Source: CAMQVM01 sp044433365
GTDB taxonomy: Bacteria > Bacteroidota > Bacteroidia > Bacteroidales > Rikenellaceae
Assembly (NCBI GenBank): GCA_044433365.1
Contig: JAWXTR010000051.1
Location: 1 to 20,565 of the forward strand
Direction of reading: 5' to 3'
Length of the DNA stretch: 20,565 bases
Position numbers and translations under genes: made by a program. The notes below the pieces were generated by a model. That model was not told where the DNA came from. It did no database searches and was given only the letters and a program-made list of their open reading frames with translations. Positions 6,815 through 15,679 of the stretch are shown here, in pieces. Position 1 is the first letter of the stretch; every line of letters starts with the position of its first letter.

Positions 6815-8683
6815 TTATTTAAATTTAAGCTCTTCCATACCTTTTACCGATTCAACGATAGTGGTAGCTTTACCCTCGTAATTGTTCTTTTTAAACTTAA
6901 TATTTTTGCTATATTGAACTCTAATAGCAGGTTGGTTAGGAAACTGCTGCGGATAAGTATCAGAGTGTGTAATTGTGTTACCCTCAAATAGAAGTCCATC
7001 TACGTTACTAACCTCAAGAACTAGATTGTCGATATGGTTAAAGGTGTTGTTTTTGATTTCAATATTACTAAATGCTGTGTTTGGACTCTCGTCGTCGGTT
7101 ACAAAGCGAATAACTGCTGCATCCATACCTCCTGTTACACAATCTTGGAAAGTGTTACCCTCGATAAGTACATTTGTAGCATTTCCCGACTCATACCAGC
7201 TACTGCTCTCAACAGGAAGTAGAATTGCAGTCATCTCAGTACCAAAATAGTTGTTACGGATTACTGTTTTTACAGGTGTAGATAGTAGAATACCACGAGC
7301 ACGGTTGCGGCTCATATCACAATTTTCGACTAATACCTCTGGATATGCTGAAAGGTTTTCTAGTAGGTCAGCATCCGAAATTCTGCTTGGCAACTCTTCA
7401 TTGAAAGTGATACGTTGGTAACGACCATTGATAAATTTTACAGATTTTACAGTTAATGTCTCATAAGCATGGAACGACTCACTAAGGCGCACAACACCAA
7501 TTTTATCACCTGGTTTTGCAAGTTGGAAACCGAGCTGTTGGTAGTGTCCCATACGAACACCAACGGTGTGTTTGTCGAGAACATCCATAACCTCTTGGTA
7601 GGTGCCATGCACATTCATAGCATCGTCTAGCTGACCATGAAAAACGCAATCACGAAGCGATACTTTGCCACGACAACCAACAAAGTGAGTAGCATCAGCA
7701 GTAGAAGATACTACTCGACCATTAGACGGAACCACTTTAGATTTGTAAATATCAATATTTTCGCAATTTTCAAAAAGGAAAGCCATACCTCCAGCATGGT
7801 GAACAGTAACATTTTCAGCATTGAAATTTGTAACGTTGTGTCCTTTAAAAGCTGGGGCAAAACGATTAACATCTTGACCACCTTTTGTTGTTAAAATCAT
7901 TCCTACAGGCGGCATAGCTTTTCTTTGTCCATAAAATCGCACTACATTAGGACTAATTTCAACAGCTTCTAAAGCATTTAACGAACCTCTACCACCTATG
8001 TGACGTTCTTTACTATCTGTTTTGTATTTGTAATCTTTTGGATTAAATCTTACTGCATCTTTTGATATTGACGATACAGTCAAAGCATGATTTTCTGTCT
8101 GATAAGATGGACCTCCAGTTTTTGGATCATAAAACATTACCTGCCCTAAATCGTGCTGATAGTAAGGCTTAATAAAATAGATTTTACCGTTGCGGATTTC
8201 ATAAGGATATTCATCTGAGAACTTAATATCTACACTTTTTTCTGCTTCGTTTGTAGCCACAACCACACCCTCACTATGAAAAGCCACATCAAAGTCGATA
8301 GTAATATTATTGACTCTTACATCTTTACTATTTTCCATCCAGAAAGGAATCAAACGACCGTGGAAGATAAAAGTAGAACCGTTACCCTCGATTGTAATGC
8401 CATCGGCATCAAAAATTGGGAAAGCTATACGTGAAAGCTCATCATTGTGGTTAGAGATATAACAAAATTGCTCATGCGCTTTCTCTGGATGGAAGTGGTA
8501 AACTCCCTTTTCAAATTCGATAGTAGTACCAGCTTCAATCTTGTTGTCCATTAAGGTTTGATAAAGAGCATAGGTTGCATCATCTGCAATCTCTTTGGTA
8601 AATTTTACCGTTTTTGCCGCTAGTGCAGTTGTTGTTGTCAACGCTGCAATAGCAAAAAGCATTGTAGTTAAAAATTTTTTCAT
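6815..8683 (-). CDS. GH110 family alpha-1,3-galactosidase
   Basis: The protein has 622 residues and a signal peptide at about 1-22 (MKKFLTTMLFAIAA...ALA). The rest is a right-handed parallel beta-helix with many short N-x-F/I repeats. GH110 signatures include GGMAFLFENCENI (298-310), STADATHFVGCRGK (327-340) and VFHGQLDDAMNVHGTY (347-362). The candidate catalytic carboxylates are D330, D353 and D354; their spacing matches, as I recall it, the three active-site Asp residues of characterised GH110 enzymes. The family inverts terminal alpha-1,3-linked galactose, as in blood group B or linear Gal-alpha-1,3-Gal ends. Bacteroides versions are often called GlaA/GlaB, which I do not assign. Its presence suggests use of host or dietary glycans with alpha-galactose caps. 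It probably precedes the GH43 fusion gene in one catabolic unit. Confidence 0.85.
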   Translation of the reverse strand: MKKFLTTMLFAIAALTTTTALAAKTVKFTKEIADDATYALYQTLMDNKIEAGTTIEFEKGVYHFHPEKAHEQFCYISNHNDELSRIAFPIFDADGITIEGNGSTFIFHGRLIPFWMENSKDVRVNNITIDFDVAFHSEGVVVATNEAEKSVDIKFSDEYPYEIRNGKIYFIKPYYQHDLGQVMFYDPKTGGPSYQTENHALTVSSISKDAVRFNPKDYKYKTDSKERHIGGRGSLNALEAVEISPNVVRFYGQRKAMPPVGMILTTKGGQDVNRFAPAFKGHNVTNFNAENVTVHHAGGMAFLFENCENIDIYKSKVVPSNGRVVSSTADATHFVGCRGKVSLRDCVFHGQLDDAMNVHGTYQEVMDVLDKHTVGVRMGHYQQLGFQLAKPGDKIGVVRLSESFHAYETLTVKSVKFINGRYQRITFNEELPSRISDADLLENLSAYPEVLVENCDMSRNRARGILLSTPVKTVIRNNYFGTEMTAILLPVESSSWYESGNATNVLIEGNTFQDCVTGGMDAAVIRFVTDDESPNTAFSNIEIKNNTFNHIDNLVLEVSNVDGLLFEGNTITHSDTYPQQFPNQPAIRVQYSKNIKFKKNNYEGKATTIVESVKGMEELKFK

Positions 8684-8756
8684 AATTAATTTGTAATTTT
8701 GGGGGATTAATTTAATTTCTTCTTAAAAACTTTACGTTATATTTATTTTATGGCTA

Positions 8757-8764
8757 CAAATTTA
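8757..8764 (-). promoter_or_regulatory. Possible -7 box upstream of GH110
   Basis: The complement of these bases, TAAATTTG, matches TAnnTTTG and lies about 75 bases before the GH110 start. No TTTG -33 element is present at the usual distance, so the call is weak. Confidence 0.35.
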
Positions 8765-9063
8765 CCGTTTTTTATCGAAAAAACCTATTTTTAGATATTT
8801 TTTTTAAACTATTTAAATAATAATTTAACAATAAGCATTTTTTCAAAACACTCTCAATCATCTAAATTCCAATTAGTTACAATTATGTCAATATTTTTAG
8901 AACTAATAAGTTTAAGACCCTATTATATATGGGAAGTTCTAATAATTGGTTTTATTCGCATTCCTAACTATTTGTATAATTTTTGAAAGCCTCCATAAAG
9001 AATCAGGAGAGTTCTAAATTATCTATTTTGAGAGATATTAGAGGTTTCTATCAATTAATTTTA
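8765..9063. other. Divergent spacer between GH110 and wzx, with F2 end motifs
   Basis: There is no gene here. TTAGAACT (8897-8904) and AGTTCTAA (8935-8942) form an inverted pair; the second is part of GGGAAGTTCTAATAATTGG (8931-8949), an F2 end. A further F2-like end, GGAGAGTTCTAAATT, lies at 9006-9020. They look like remnants of one or two F2 elements. No convincing plus-strand TAnnTTTG promoter for the polysaccharide cluster is visible. Confidence 0.5.
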
Positions 9064-10569
9064 ATGGTAAAAGCAAATTTTGAGGGTAGAAGAGTGGCAA
9101 AAAATACATTACTGCTCTATTTTCGTATGCTGGTAAGTATGTTAATACTACTTTACAGTTCACGAGTGATATTAAATAGGTTAGGAGTTGAAGATTTTGG
9201 AATTTACACAATTGTGGCAGGGGTTTTAACACTTCTGCTATTTGTGAGCAACTCTATTAATGGTGCATCTGTTAGATTTATATGCGCTTACGAAAAAGAG
9301 GAGAATCCAACTATATTTTCATCCATTTTTTTTATTCATCTTATATTTTCTCTATTGGTGGTAGTTCTAGGAGAGACTATTGGTCTTTGGATTATAAAAA
9401 ACAAACTAAATATCTCACCAAATAGAGTGCAAGAGGCGGTAACGCTATTTCACTATGTTATTCTAACATCTATTACCACCTTTTTATACTCACCCTATAA
9501 CTCATTAATAATTGCCAAAGAGCAATTTAAGCCTTTTGCTATTATTGATATTTTAAATGTAGTGTTAAAGTTATTGGCAGCTCTATCGCTTAGTTATTTT
9601 AGTGAAAAAAGGTTGGTATATTACGGAAAATTTCTATTTTTGGTAAGTTTTATAACATTTCTATGCTATTTTTTCTATTGCTACCGAAATATTCCAGAGA
9701 GTAGACTACGCCCTACACTATCCAAAGAGAAAGTTAGGGCTGTTGGGCGTTTTGCAGCGATAGATTTGTATGGAAATATGAGTACAGTGGGTATGATACA
9801 GGGCGTTAACCTGCTGATTAATCTTTTTTTTGGCACTCTAGTAAATGCCGCTTATGGAGTTTCGCTACAAGTGCAGGCGGCTGTAATGGCTTTTTCTATA
9901 AATATTCAAACAGCACTAAAACCCCAAATTATAAAGAGTTATACAGAGCAAAATATTCAAAAATTTACATTTTTAATTGAGTCGGGTTTAAAATATACGA
10001 CTCTGTTGCTATATATCATTTCACTACCTTTGATATTAAGAATAGATTATATATTAAGCCTATGGCTTGGCGATGTTCCAGAGTATACCGCACAATTTGT
10101 AAGCTGTATGTTGATTGCAAATATCGGTAGTTCGCTTACAAATGTACTTTCAATGGCTATCCATGGAGTTGGTGATATTAGGCGGTTGAGTTTTATTAAT
10201 GGGACTCTCTATCTATTGGTAATTCCTACTACTTATCTTGCATTTCGATTGGGCATGGAGCCAATTTTCCCCTTTGTTTTCAATATTGTAATTGTATTTT
10301 TGGCTTTTGCTAGCAACTGTTATACAATAAAACTACTTGTAGAAAAAATCCAAATTTTGAAAATTTTGAAATGTTCATTAATACCGCTAATAAAATTAAT
10401 AGTGGTAACTTTTCCTATAATTTTTGTAATTGCACGCTTTTTGAATAAAACGTTCGTAGATTTACTGCTTCTATCTCTTATCTCTACCTTAATTATTGTT
10501 TTGGTAAGCTGGTTTACAGTTTTGAATAGAGATATCAAACAGGAGATAATGGCTAGATGGAACTTCTAA
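9064..10569 (+). CDS. Wzx-like polysaccharide flippase
   Basis: This is an inner-membrane protein of 501 residues in the PST/MOP superfamily, which flips undecaprenyl-linked repeat units to the periplasmic side. The N-terminus KNTLLLYFRMLVSMLILLYS and the following SRVILNRLGVEDFGIYTIVAG are typical of the Bacteroidetes subgroup, and hydrophobic segments continue to the C-terminus. I chose the ATG at 9064 (MVKANFEGRR). An upstream in-frame ATG at 8983 would translate through F2-like spacer sequence and add a charged, non-family N-terminus. The last codons AAC TTC TAA are the first bases of F2 copy B (GGAACTTCTAA). It is the first gene of the polysaccharide cluster; it is followed by GT32 after the F2 repeat. 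Confidence 0.88.
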   Translation: MVKANFEGRRVAKNTLLLYFRMLVSMLILLYSSRVILNRLGVEDFGIYTIVAGVLTLLLFVSNSINGASVRFICAYEKEENPTIFSSIFFIHLIFSLLVVVLGETIGLWIIKNKLNISPNRVQEAVTLFHYVILTSITTFLYSPYNSLIIAKEQFKPFAIIDILNVVLKLLAALSLSYFSEKRLVYYGKFLFLVSFITFLCYFFYCYRNIPESRLRPTLSKEKVRAVGRFAAIDLYGNMSTVGMIQGVNLLINLFFGTLVNAAYGVSLQVQAAVMAFSINIQTALKPQIIKSYTEQNIQKFTFLIESGLKYTTLLLYIISLPLILRIDYILSLWLGDVPEYTAQFVSCMLIANIGSSLTNVLSMAIHGVGDIRRLSFINGTLYLLVIPTTYLAFRLGMEPIFPFVFNIVIVFLAFASNCYTIKLLVEKIQILKILKCSLIPLIKLIVVTFPIIFVIARFLNKTFVDLLLLSLISTLIIVLVSWFTVLNRDIKQEIMARWNF

Positions 10570-10720
10570 AATCTGGCTTTCGGAGCTTTTCCATTTTAAG
10601 ACTTCATCTTTAAATTTTGCAAATAAAGGCGGTAGGAGCCACTACAGCCTATATTCGCAAAATCCAAATCTAAAGCCTTAAAAAGAAAAATCTCTCAAAA
10701 TCCAGAATTTAGAACTCCCC
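10559..10720. repeat. F2 palindromic repeat, copy B
   Basis: This copy is 162 bp, starting GGAACTTCTAAAATCTGG and ending CCAGAATTTAGAACTCCCC. Pairing runs to the tip AGGCGGTAG-GAGCCA-CTACAGCCT. Compared with copy A, the outer tip pair has changed from G-C to A-T on both sides, a paired change. Its first bases encode the C-terminal Asn-Phe and the stop of the flippase. It fills the wzx-GT32 spacer and would be transcribed as a long hairpin within the operon mRNA. Confidence 0.85.
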
Positions 10721-10761
10721 TAGAATTTAAAAAAAACAAATAAAATTTCAAACCTAATTAC

Positions 10762-11469
10762 ATGATTCCAAAAAAACTACACTACGTCTGGGTTGGAGGA
10801 AAAGAGATACCCGAAAAATTTCAACTTTTTATATCGCTTTGGCGAAAGATTATGCCCGATTGGGAGATAATAGAGTGGAATGAGTTAAATTTTGACATAA
10901 ATGAAAACGACTACTGTAAGGAGGCTTATAGATTAAAAAAATGGGCGTTTGTGTCGGACTATATACGTTTAAAAGTGCTCTATTTGTATGGTGGAATATA
11001 TCTTGATATAGATATGCAGATGATTCGCTCTTTAGAACCATTTTCAAAACATACTGCCTTTTTTGGGCTGGAGTATGGCTCTACGTTACAAGCAGGAGTG
11101 TTTGGATGTAAAAAAGAGCATCCGATTTTTAGAAAGATTTTAGACTATTACGATAAATTGGAGTATATAGTTGAGCCTAGCGACTCGACGACTGTAATAG
11201 GTCAGCACATGTTTAATGTTTTAAAAACTATCTACCCCGATTTAGTTCTAAAAGAGGAGATTATGGAGATAGATAAGGGTGTGTTTATATATCCGAGCAG
11301 CTATTTTTGTCCCGATTTGGCAAATTTAGAGATAAAACGTGATAGCTATACCATACATTGGGGTGAAAACTCATGGCAAACCCCAAAAAATAGATTTAAA
11401 TCGAAAATTTATCAAACTATAGTTCGTAATAGAGTATTTGGAGCTATATATCGATTATATAAACGCTAA
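10762..11469 (+). CDS. GT32-family glycosyltransferase (capsular polysaccharide type)
   Basis: This protein of 235 residues opens IPKKLHYVWVGGKEIP, the usual start of the GT32/DXD sugar-binding family (Och1-like and capsular transferases). It has W61AFVSDYIRLKVLYLYGG followed by the metal/nucleotide-sugar DXD motif D82-I-D84 in YLDIDM, and IHWGENSW near the C-terminus. It is expected to be cytoplasmic and peripheral to the membrane, adding one sugar to the lipid-linked repeat unit. The sugar cannot be deduced. It follows wzx across F2 copy B and is 10 bases before the next GT. Confidence 0.85.
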   Translation: MIPKKLHYVWVGGKEIPEKFQLFISLWRKIMPDWEIIEWNELNFDINENDYCKEAYRLKKWAFVSDYIRLKVLYLYGGIYLDIDMQMIRSLEPFSKHTAFFGLEYGSTLQAGVFGCKKEHPIFRKILDYYDKLEYIVEPSDSTTVIGQHMFNVLKTIYPDLVLKEEIMEIDKGVFIYPSSYFCPDLANLEIKRDSYTIHWGENSWQTPKNRFKSKIYQTIVRNRVFGAIYRLYKR

Positions 11470-11479
11470 ATGGAGTTAT

Positions 11480-12280
11480 ATGGTGACAATTTTTACCCCT
11501 ACCTACAATCGTGCCTTTACGCTTGAAAGGCTCTATAATTCGTTGATTATGCAAGATAGTTCAAATTTTGAATGGCTTATAGTCGATGATGGAAGCAGTG
11601 ATAATAGTACTGAGCTGGTCGAAAAATGGATTAACGAGCAGTTAATTACGATAAACTATATTTCCACAGAGAATGGAGGGAAGCATAGAGCCATAAATAG
11701 GGGAGTGAAAGAGGCAAAAGGTGAGCTGTTTTTTATTGTCGATAGCGACGACTACCTAACTTTTGATGCAATATCCACAATAGAGCGAAAGTGGAGTGAA
11801 ATAGCGTTTAAATATAGTTATGCAGGGTTATGTTTTCGTAGGATAAACCCTAAAAATGGCAAAATTATAGGCGCTCCATTTGTAAAAGATGGAATATCTG
11901 GCTCGGCTATAACCATACACTACCTTTGGAAAATTACACAGGATAAAGCAGAGGTGTTTCGTACCGATATAATCAAAAAATTCCCTTTTCCAGAGTTTGA
12001 AAATGAAAAATTTGTTAGTGAGGCTATAGTGTGGAATAAAATAGCACTCTCTACCTCTCATCTTTTAAAATGTTACAATATCGGCATATATATTTGTCAA
12101 TATCAAAGGGATGGATTGACACTAAACTTTAATCGACTCGTTCGCAATAATCCCAACGGTATGATAGCCTACTACAGTTCGCTTTTAAAGCTAAAAGAGG
12201 CGAGAATTGAGCCGATAACTCTTCTAAAAATTGCAGTAAGATTGTGTCAATCATATTTTTGGAAGATAGTAAGGTTTTAG
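11480..12280 (+). CDS. GT2-family glycosyltransferase
   Basis: This is a GT-A fold inverting transferase of about 266 residues, with the N-terminal MVTIFTPTYNRAFTLERLY, nucleotide-binding VDDGSSD (D36/D37) and the metal motif VDSDDY (D88-D91). I start it at the ATG at 11480, preceded by GGAG five bases away and 10 bases after the GT32 stop. The longer in-frame start at 11438 would overlap GT32 and add residues unlike the family. It should add a sugar to the repeat unit. The gap to the next gene is only 3 bases, so the two are translationally close. Confidence 0.85.
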   Translation: MVTIFTPTYNRAFTLERLYNSLIMQDSSNFEWLIVDDGSSDNSTELVEKWINEQLITINYISTENGGKHRAINRGVKEAKGELFFIVDSDDYLTFDAISTIERKWSEIAFKYSYAGLCFRRINPKNGKIIGAPFVKDGISGSAITIHYLWKITQDKAEVFRTDIIKKFPFPEFENEKFVSEAIVWNKIALSTSHLLKCYNIGIYICQYQRDGLTLNFNRLVRNNPNGMIAYYSSLLKLKEARIEPITLLKIAVRLCQSYFWKIVRF

Positions 12281-12283
12281 GAA

Positions 12284-13351
12284 GTGGAGCCATATTTTAT
12301 AATATTTTTTATACTCTCATTTTTATCAATTTGGGATAGTATAGGGTTAAAAATAGCTCACCGTCGTATTTTTTTGCTTTTGTCAGCTATTTTGCTAGTT
12401 CTATTTGCCGCTTTACGTTTTGAAACACCCGATTGGATAGAGTATCGAGATGCTTTTTTAGAGATTGTTGAGGTGGGATACAACTACAGCCGTTTTGAAA
12501 AGTCGGCAATCTTTGAGCCGCTCTACAACCTTACAGCCTATATAGTATCACTATTTACCGCAAATCCTACCATCCATTTTTTTGTTATTGCTGCAATTGC
12601 AGTAGGGTTAAATCTCTCGTTTTATAGTCGTTATTCAAAGTATTTTCTTCTGACACTTCTTTTTTACTTTGTACACACCTATCTTTTTCGTGAAACGATG
12701 CAGATTCGTTCGGGTGTTGCAGCTGCTATTGTGCTATGGAGTTTGAGGTATGTTTTTCGACAACGATTTATAAAATTCTCTCTTTTAGTTAGCTTAGCTA
12801 CAGGATTTCACATTGGCGCAGCTCTATTTTTTATAATATATCCAATCTACAGATTTAATTGGAGTCGAAAGGTGTGGCTCTATATTATAGCTTTTTCAAT
12901 TTTCTTTGCTATTTTCCTACCTTTTGGTAAAATTATTATACTGATGCCCACGGGAGGGATTTTTCAGAGAATTTTAGTCTATTCTTGGATGATGGAGGCT
13001 TCGCAAGGGTCGGTTTTTACCAATCCTACAATCTTAAAACAGCTATTATTAGTGGTGGTAGCTTTGAGATATTGGTCGGTTTTAGAGCAAAAAATGGACT
13101 ATTTTCGCCTGTTTATCACCCCTTTAATGATATCGCTTTGTTGGCTTCTTGTATGGAACGATTTTACAATCGTTGCTGCTCGTATTGCCACCTTTTTTTC
13201 GGTAACAGAGGTGATGTTGATGCCGATGTTTTTCTATTTAGTCACTCCCAAATCTCGTCCGATAGTGGGGCTTATATTGATATTGATTGCTTTTGCAATT
13301 TTAGGTTTGAATATTGCTGTAGATAATTTTGCAGAGTATAACTTTATTTAA
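12284..13351 (+). CDS. EpsG/Wzy-like polysaccharide polymerase
   Basis: This polytopic membrane protein of 355 residues starts with GTG (GTG GAG CCA), 3 bases after the GT2 stop. It carries EpsG-family hallmarks: an early LRFETPDWIEYRDAF segment after two membrane helices, then HTYLFRETMQIRSGVAAAI and a later TGFHIGAALFF. By analogy with EpsG/Wzy proteins it would polymerise flipped repeat units in the periplasm. Sequence divergence in this class is large, so the function rests on topology, motifs and its place between wzx and GT genes. Its TAA stop is directly followed by F2 copy C. Confidence 0.8.
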   Translation: MEPYFIIFFILSFLSIWDSIGLKIAHRRIFLLLSAILLVLFAALRFETPDWIEYRDAFLEIVEVGYNYSRFEKSAIFEPLYNLTAYIVSLFTANPTIHFFVIAAIAVGLNLSFYSRYSKYFLLTLLFYFVHTYLFRETMQIRSGVAAAIVLWSLRYVFRQRFIKFSLLVSLATGFHIGAALFFIIYPIYRFNWSRKVWLYIIAFSIFFAIFLPFGKIIILMPTGGIFQRILVYSWMMEASQGSVFTNPTILKQLLLVVVALRYWSVLEQKMDYFRLFITPLMISLCWLLVWNDFTIVAARIATFFSVTEVMLMPMFFYLVTPKSRPIVGLILILIAFAILGLNIAVDNFAEYNFI

Positions 13352-13513
13352 GGGAACTTCTAAAAATTGGATTTCATCTGCTTTTCCATTTTGAAGTCTC
13401 ATCTTTGAATTTTACAAAAAGCACCGTAGGCACCACTACGCTCACATTTTGCAAAATCCAAATCTAAAACTTCAAAAAGAAAAATCAAATAAAACTAATT
13501 ATTAGAACTCCCC
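13352..13513. repeat. F2 palindromic repeat, copy C
   Basis: This 162-bp copy starts GGGAACTTCTAAAAATTGG on the base after the polymerase stop and ends ATTAGAACTCCCC. The tip keeps GTAG-GCACCA-CTAC although the flanking bases differ from copies A and B, so this is the most diverged copy. It fills most of the wzy-GT4 spacer. Confidence 0.78.
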
Positions 13514-13517
13514 TTAA

Positions 13518-13603
13518 TTGTAAATTATAAATGATAAATTATAAGTTGCTTGTCATTTATAATTTGTCATTTAAAATTTATCATTTAAAATTTATAATTT
13601 AAA
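13518..13603. repeat. AT-rich hairpin before GT4
   Basis: This segment is built from recurring words such as AAATTATAAATGATAAATT and its complement (CATTTATAATTTGTCATTTA), so it folds back on itself. Very similar AT words lie on both sides of F1 copy 4 (18949-18981 and 19190-19220). No promoter is evident. The GT4 start codon follows directly. Confidence 0.5.
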
Positions 13604-14671
13604 ATGAAAATAGCCTATATAATCCCCTCCCTATCGGCAACTGGACCAGTGATTGTGGTTCGAAATTTGGTCGATGTTATGACACGAGATGGTCACTACT
13701 GTAAGGTGTACTATTTCGATAAAAAAGATGAAAATTTAGTTGAATTTATCAATAATACCTCTGTTGAGATGATTCCAGAAAGGGGTGATAAGATAGATTT
13801 TACCCCTTTCGATACAGTACACTCACACGGTTATCGTCCTGATAGGTATGTTGCTCGATATCGTGAATATTCGGGCAAAGTGCTATACGTCTCGACTATT
13901 CACAACTACATCTTTGAGGATTTGAAATATCAATATAACTCATTAGTATCTGCTATTTTTGGTCGAAAATGGTTGAAATTCTTGCAACGTATGGATAAGG
14001 TGGTGGCACTCTCAAACGATGCTCTACATTACTATCAAAAGTGGATTGACAACCAGAAACTATACTATTGCTATAATACTCGCATAATTGATACAACTGA
14101 AAAACTTGATGAGAAGTTAGTTAAAGAGGTTATGGAGTTTAAAAATGGTAGTAGTGGTGTCGACAATCACCATTTGATTGGTATAAATGCTCTTTTAACC
14201 CCACGAAAAGGGGTAGATATTGTAATTAAGGCACTACCTATGCTTCCAGATTTTAAACTTTTTGTCGTTGGAGATGGTAAGCAGCGGCGAAAACTCGAAA
14301 AATTGGCTAGAAAGCTTGGAGTCGATAGTAGATGTAAATTTACTGGCTACAGGGCTAATAGTCATCTATATCTACCATATTACGATATTTTTGCTCTTCC
14401 AAGTAGGAGTGAGGGGTTTCCTTTGACTCTTTTAGAGGCTGCAATTTATGGCAAGGTGTGTGTAGCATCAGATTTGCCAGTTATAGAGGAGTGTTTTGAG
14501 TCTACACTCGAAATTTTCCCTCTTTCGCAGCCTCGTAAAATCGTAAATTCTATTATGTTGGCAGCAAATAATGGTTCGTTTGGAAAGGCTATTAATCGAA
14601 AGTTTATCACCTCTTATAATGAAGAGAAATTTTTTGAGGCATATAAAAAAGTTTATCAAAAACAGTTGTAA
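13604..14671 (+). CDS. GT4-family glycosyltransferase
   Basis: This is a GT-B fold retaining transferase of 355 residues. The N-terminal domain begins MKIAYIIPSLSATGPVIVVR. The C-terminal domain has GINALLTPRKGVDIVIKAL (193-211), LFVVGDGK (219-226) and the E-x7-E nucleotide-sugar motif at E270 and E278 in SEGFPLTLLEAA. It acts in the cytoplasm on the growing repeat unit. It ends 3 bases before the next GT2 gene and so forms a tight pair with it. The F2 repeat and an AT-rich hairpin separate it from the polymerase. Confidence 0.88.
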   Translation: MKIAYIIPSLSATGPVIVVRNLVDVMTRDGHYCKVYYFDKKDENLVEFINNTSVEMIPERGDKIDFTPFDTVHSHGYRPDRYVARYREYSGKVLYVSTIHNYIFEDLKYQYNSLVSAIFGRKWLKFLQRMDKVVALSNDALHYYQKWIDNQKLYYCYNTRIIDTTEKLDEKLVKEVMEFKNGSSGVDNHHLIGINALLTPRKGVDIVIKALPMLPDFKLFVVGDGKQRRKLEKLARKLGVDSRCKFTGYRANSHLYLPYYDIFALPSRSEGFPLTLLEAAIYGKVCVASDLPVIEECFESTLEIFPLSQPRKIVNSIMLAANNGSFGKAINRKFITSYNEEKFFEAYKKVYQKQL

Positions 14672-14674
14672 GGC

Positions 14675-15505
14675 ATGGAAAAATTTAGCGTTTTAATATC
14701 GGTTTACCACAAAGAGAAGCCAAGCTATCTAAAAGCTGCACTTGAGAGTATTTATGATTGGCAAACAGTTCGACCAGATGAGATAGTGATTGTTAAAGAT
14801 GGCTATTTGGGATGGGAATTGGATATGGTTTGTGACGATTTTTTCGACCAATATCCATCGGTAGTAAAAATTATAGAGATAAACGAAAATGTGGGGTTGG
14901 GAATAGCTCTTCATATTGGTCTTAAACATTGCAGCTATAATTTAGTGGCTAGGATGGATAGCGACGATATATCTTTTCCTTATCGTTTTGAACTCCAGCT
15001 TCATAGATTTGAGTCTGATTCGTCTCTTTCTATTGTAGGTGGATGGATTAATGAATTTTCTGCAATTAGCGAAATAGTTGAGGGTCAACGACGAGTGCCT
15101 CAGAGCGATGAAGAGCTGACAATATTTATGAAAAATAAATCGCCTTTCAACCACATGACCGTAATGTTTAAGAAAGATGATGTTTTAAGAGCGGGAAGCT
15201 ACGAAAGGTTTTATTTATTAGAGGATTATTGGCTTTGGGGTAGAATGAAATTTTTCGGAATGAAATTTTACAATATTCAACGTCCACTTGTTAAAGTGCG
15301 TGGAGGAATAGATATGATTGCTCGGCGTGGAGGTGTAAAATATGCTCTTAGTGAGGTGCGATTGCAGTATAATTTTTATAGATTAAAAATAATCTCGTTA
15401 CCAAAAATGTTAAAAAACATATTTTTGCGTTTTTTAATTAGAATTGCACCCACAAAGGTAAGAAGCTATCTTTATCGTCGTTATCTGCGTTGGGAAGTTG
15501 GATGA
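14675..15505 (+). CDS. GT2-family glycosyltransferase (AmsE-like)
   Basis: The protein has 276 residues: FSVLISVYHKEKPSYLKAAL at the N-terminus, DEIVIVKDG (35-43), VGLGIALHIGL and the metal motif RMDSDDIS (D95, D97, D98), then FNHMTVMFKK and LEDYWLWGRM. This pattern is seen in amylovoran AmsE-type GT2 enzymes of capsule and O-antigen clusters. It is the last gene of the plus-strand cluster. After it, a 320-base spacer separates it from convergent lpxA. Confidence 0.87.
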   Translation: MEKFSVLISVYHKEKPSYLKAALESIYDWQTVRPDEIVIVKDGYLGWELDMVCDDFFDQYPSVVKIIEINENVGLGIALHIGLKHCSYNLVARMDSDDISFPYRFELQLHRFESDSSLSIVGGWINEFSAISEIVEGQRRVPQSDEELTIFMKNKSPFNHMTVMFKKDDVLRAGSYERFYLLEDYWLWGRMKFFGMKFYNIQRPLVKVRGGIDMIARRGGVKYALSEVRLQYNFYRLKIISLPKMLKNIFLRFLIRIAPTKVRSYLYRRYLRWEVG

Positions 15506-15588
15506 TTAATATTTTTTTACTGCAAATATATGGATTTTAAACTTTTTATGGTTCTTTCTCAAAAATTGTTTCCGCAAGATGCAGTATA

Positions 15589-15606
15589 GTAGCCGTGCTA
15601 CGTCTA
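15589..15606. repeat. Degenerate GACGTAGC palindrome
   Basis: GTAGCCGTGCTACGTCT keeps one arm (GCTACGTCT) and a shortened other arm (GTAGC) of the palindromes at 1-182. It lies 75 bases before a full copy at 15680-15704. Confidence 0.55.
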
Positions 15607-15679
15607 AAATCGAATTTTGCAAAGCAAAATGAGCTTACTAAGGCAACCAAAATTGAATTTGCCAAGCCAAATCCAAACC

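Noticed and set aside
501..8683. A complete polysaccharide utilization locus
   Set aside because: No SusC/SusD pair, hybrid two-component system or ECF sigma/anti-sigma pair is in the window; only secreted glycosidases and one surface protein are seen.
8983..9063. Longer flippase ORF starting at 8983
   Set aside because: The extra 27 residues run through F2-like end sequence (GGAGAGTTCTAAATT) and lack family resemblance; the ATG at 9064 gives the usual short basic N-terminus before the first membrane helix.
11438..11479. GT2 start at 11438 overlapping the GT32 gene
   Set aside because: The added residues are unlike the GT2 N-terminus; the ATG at 11480 has GGAG at a proper distance and starts directly with the family motif.
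15523..15530. CAAATATA, a -7 box match on the minus strand
   Set aside because: It would read antisense into the last glycosyltransferase gene and has no matching -33 element; single matches are expected by chance in AT-rich DNA.
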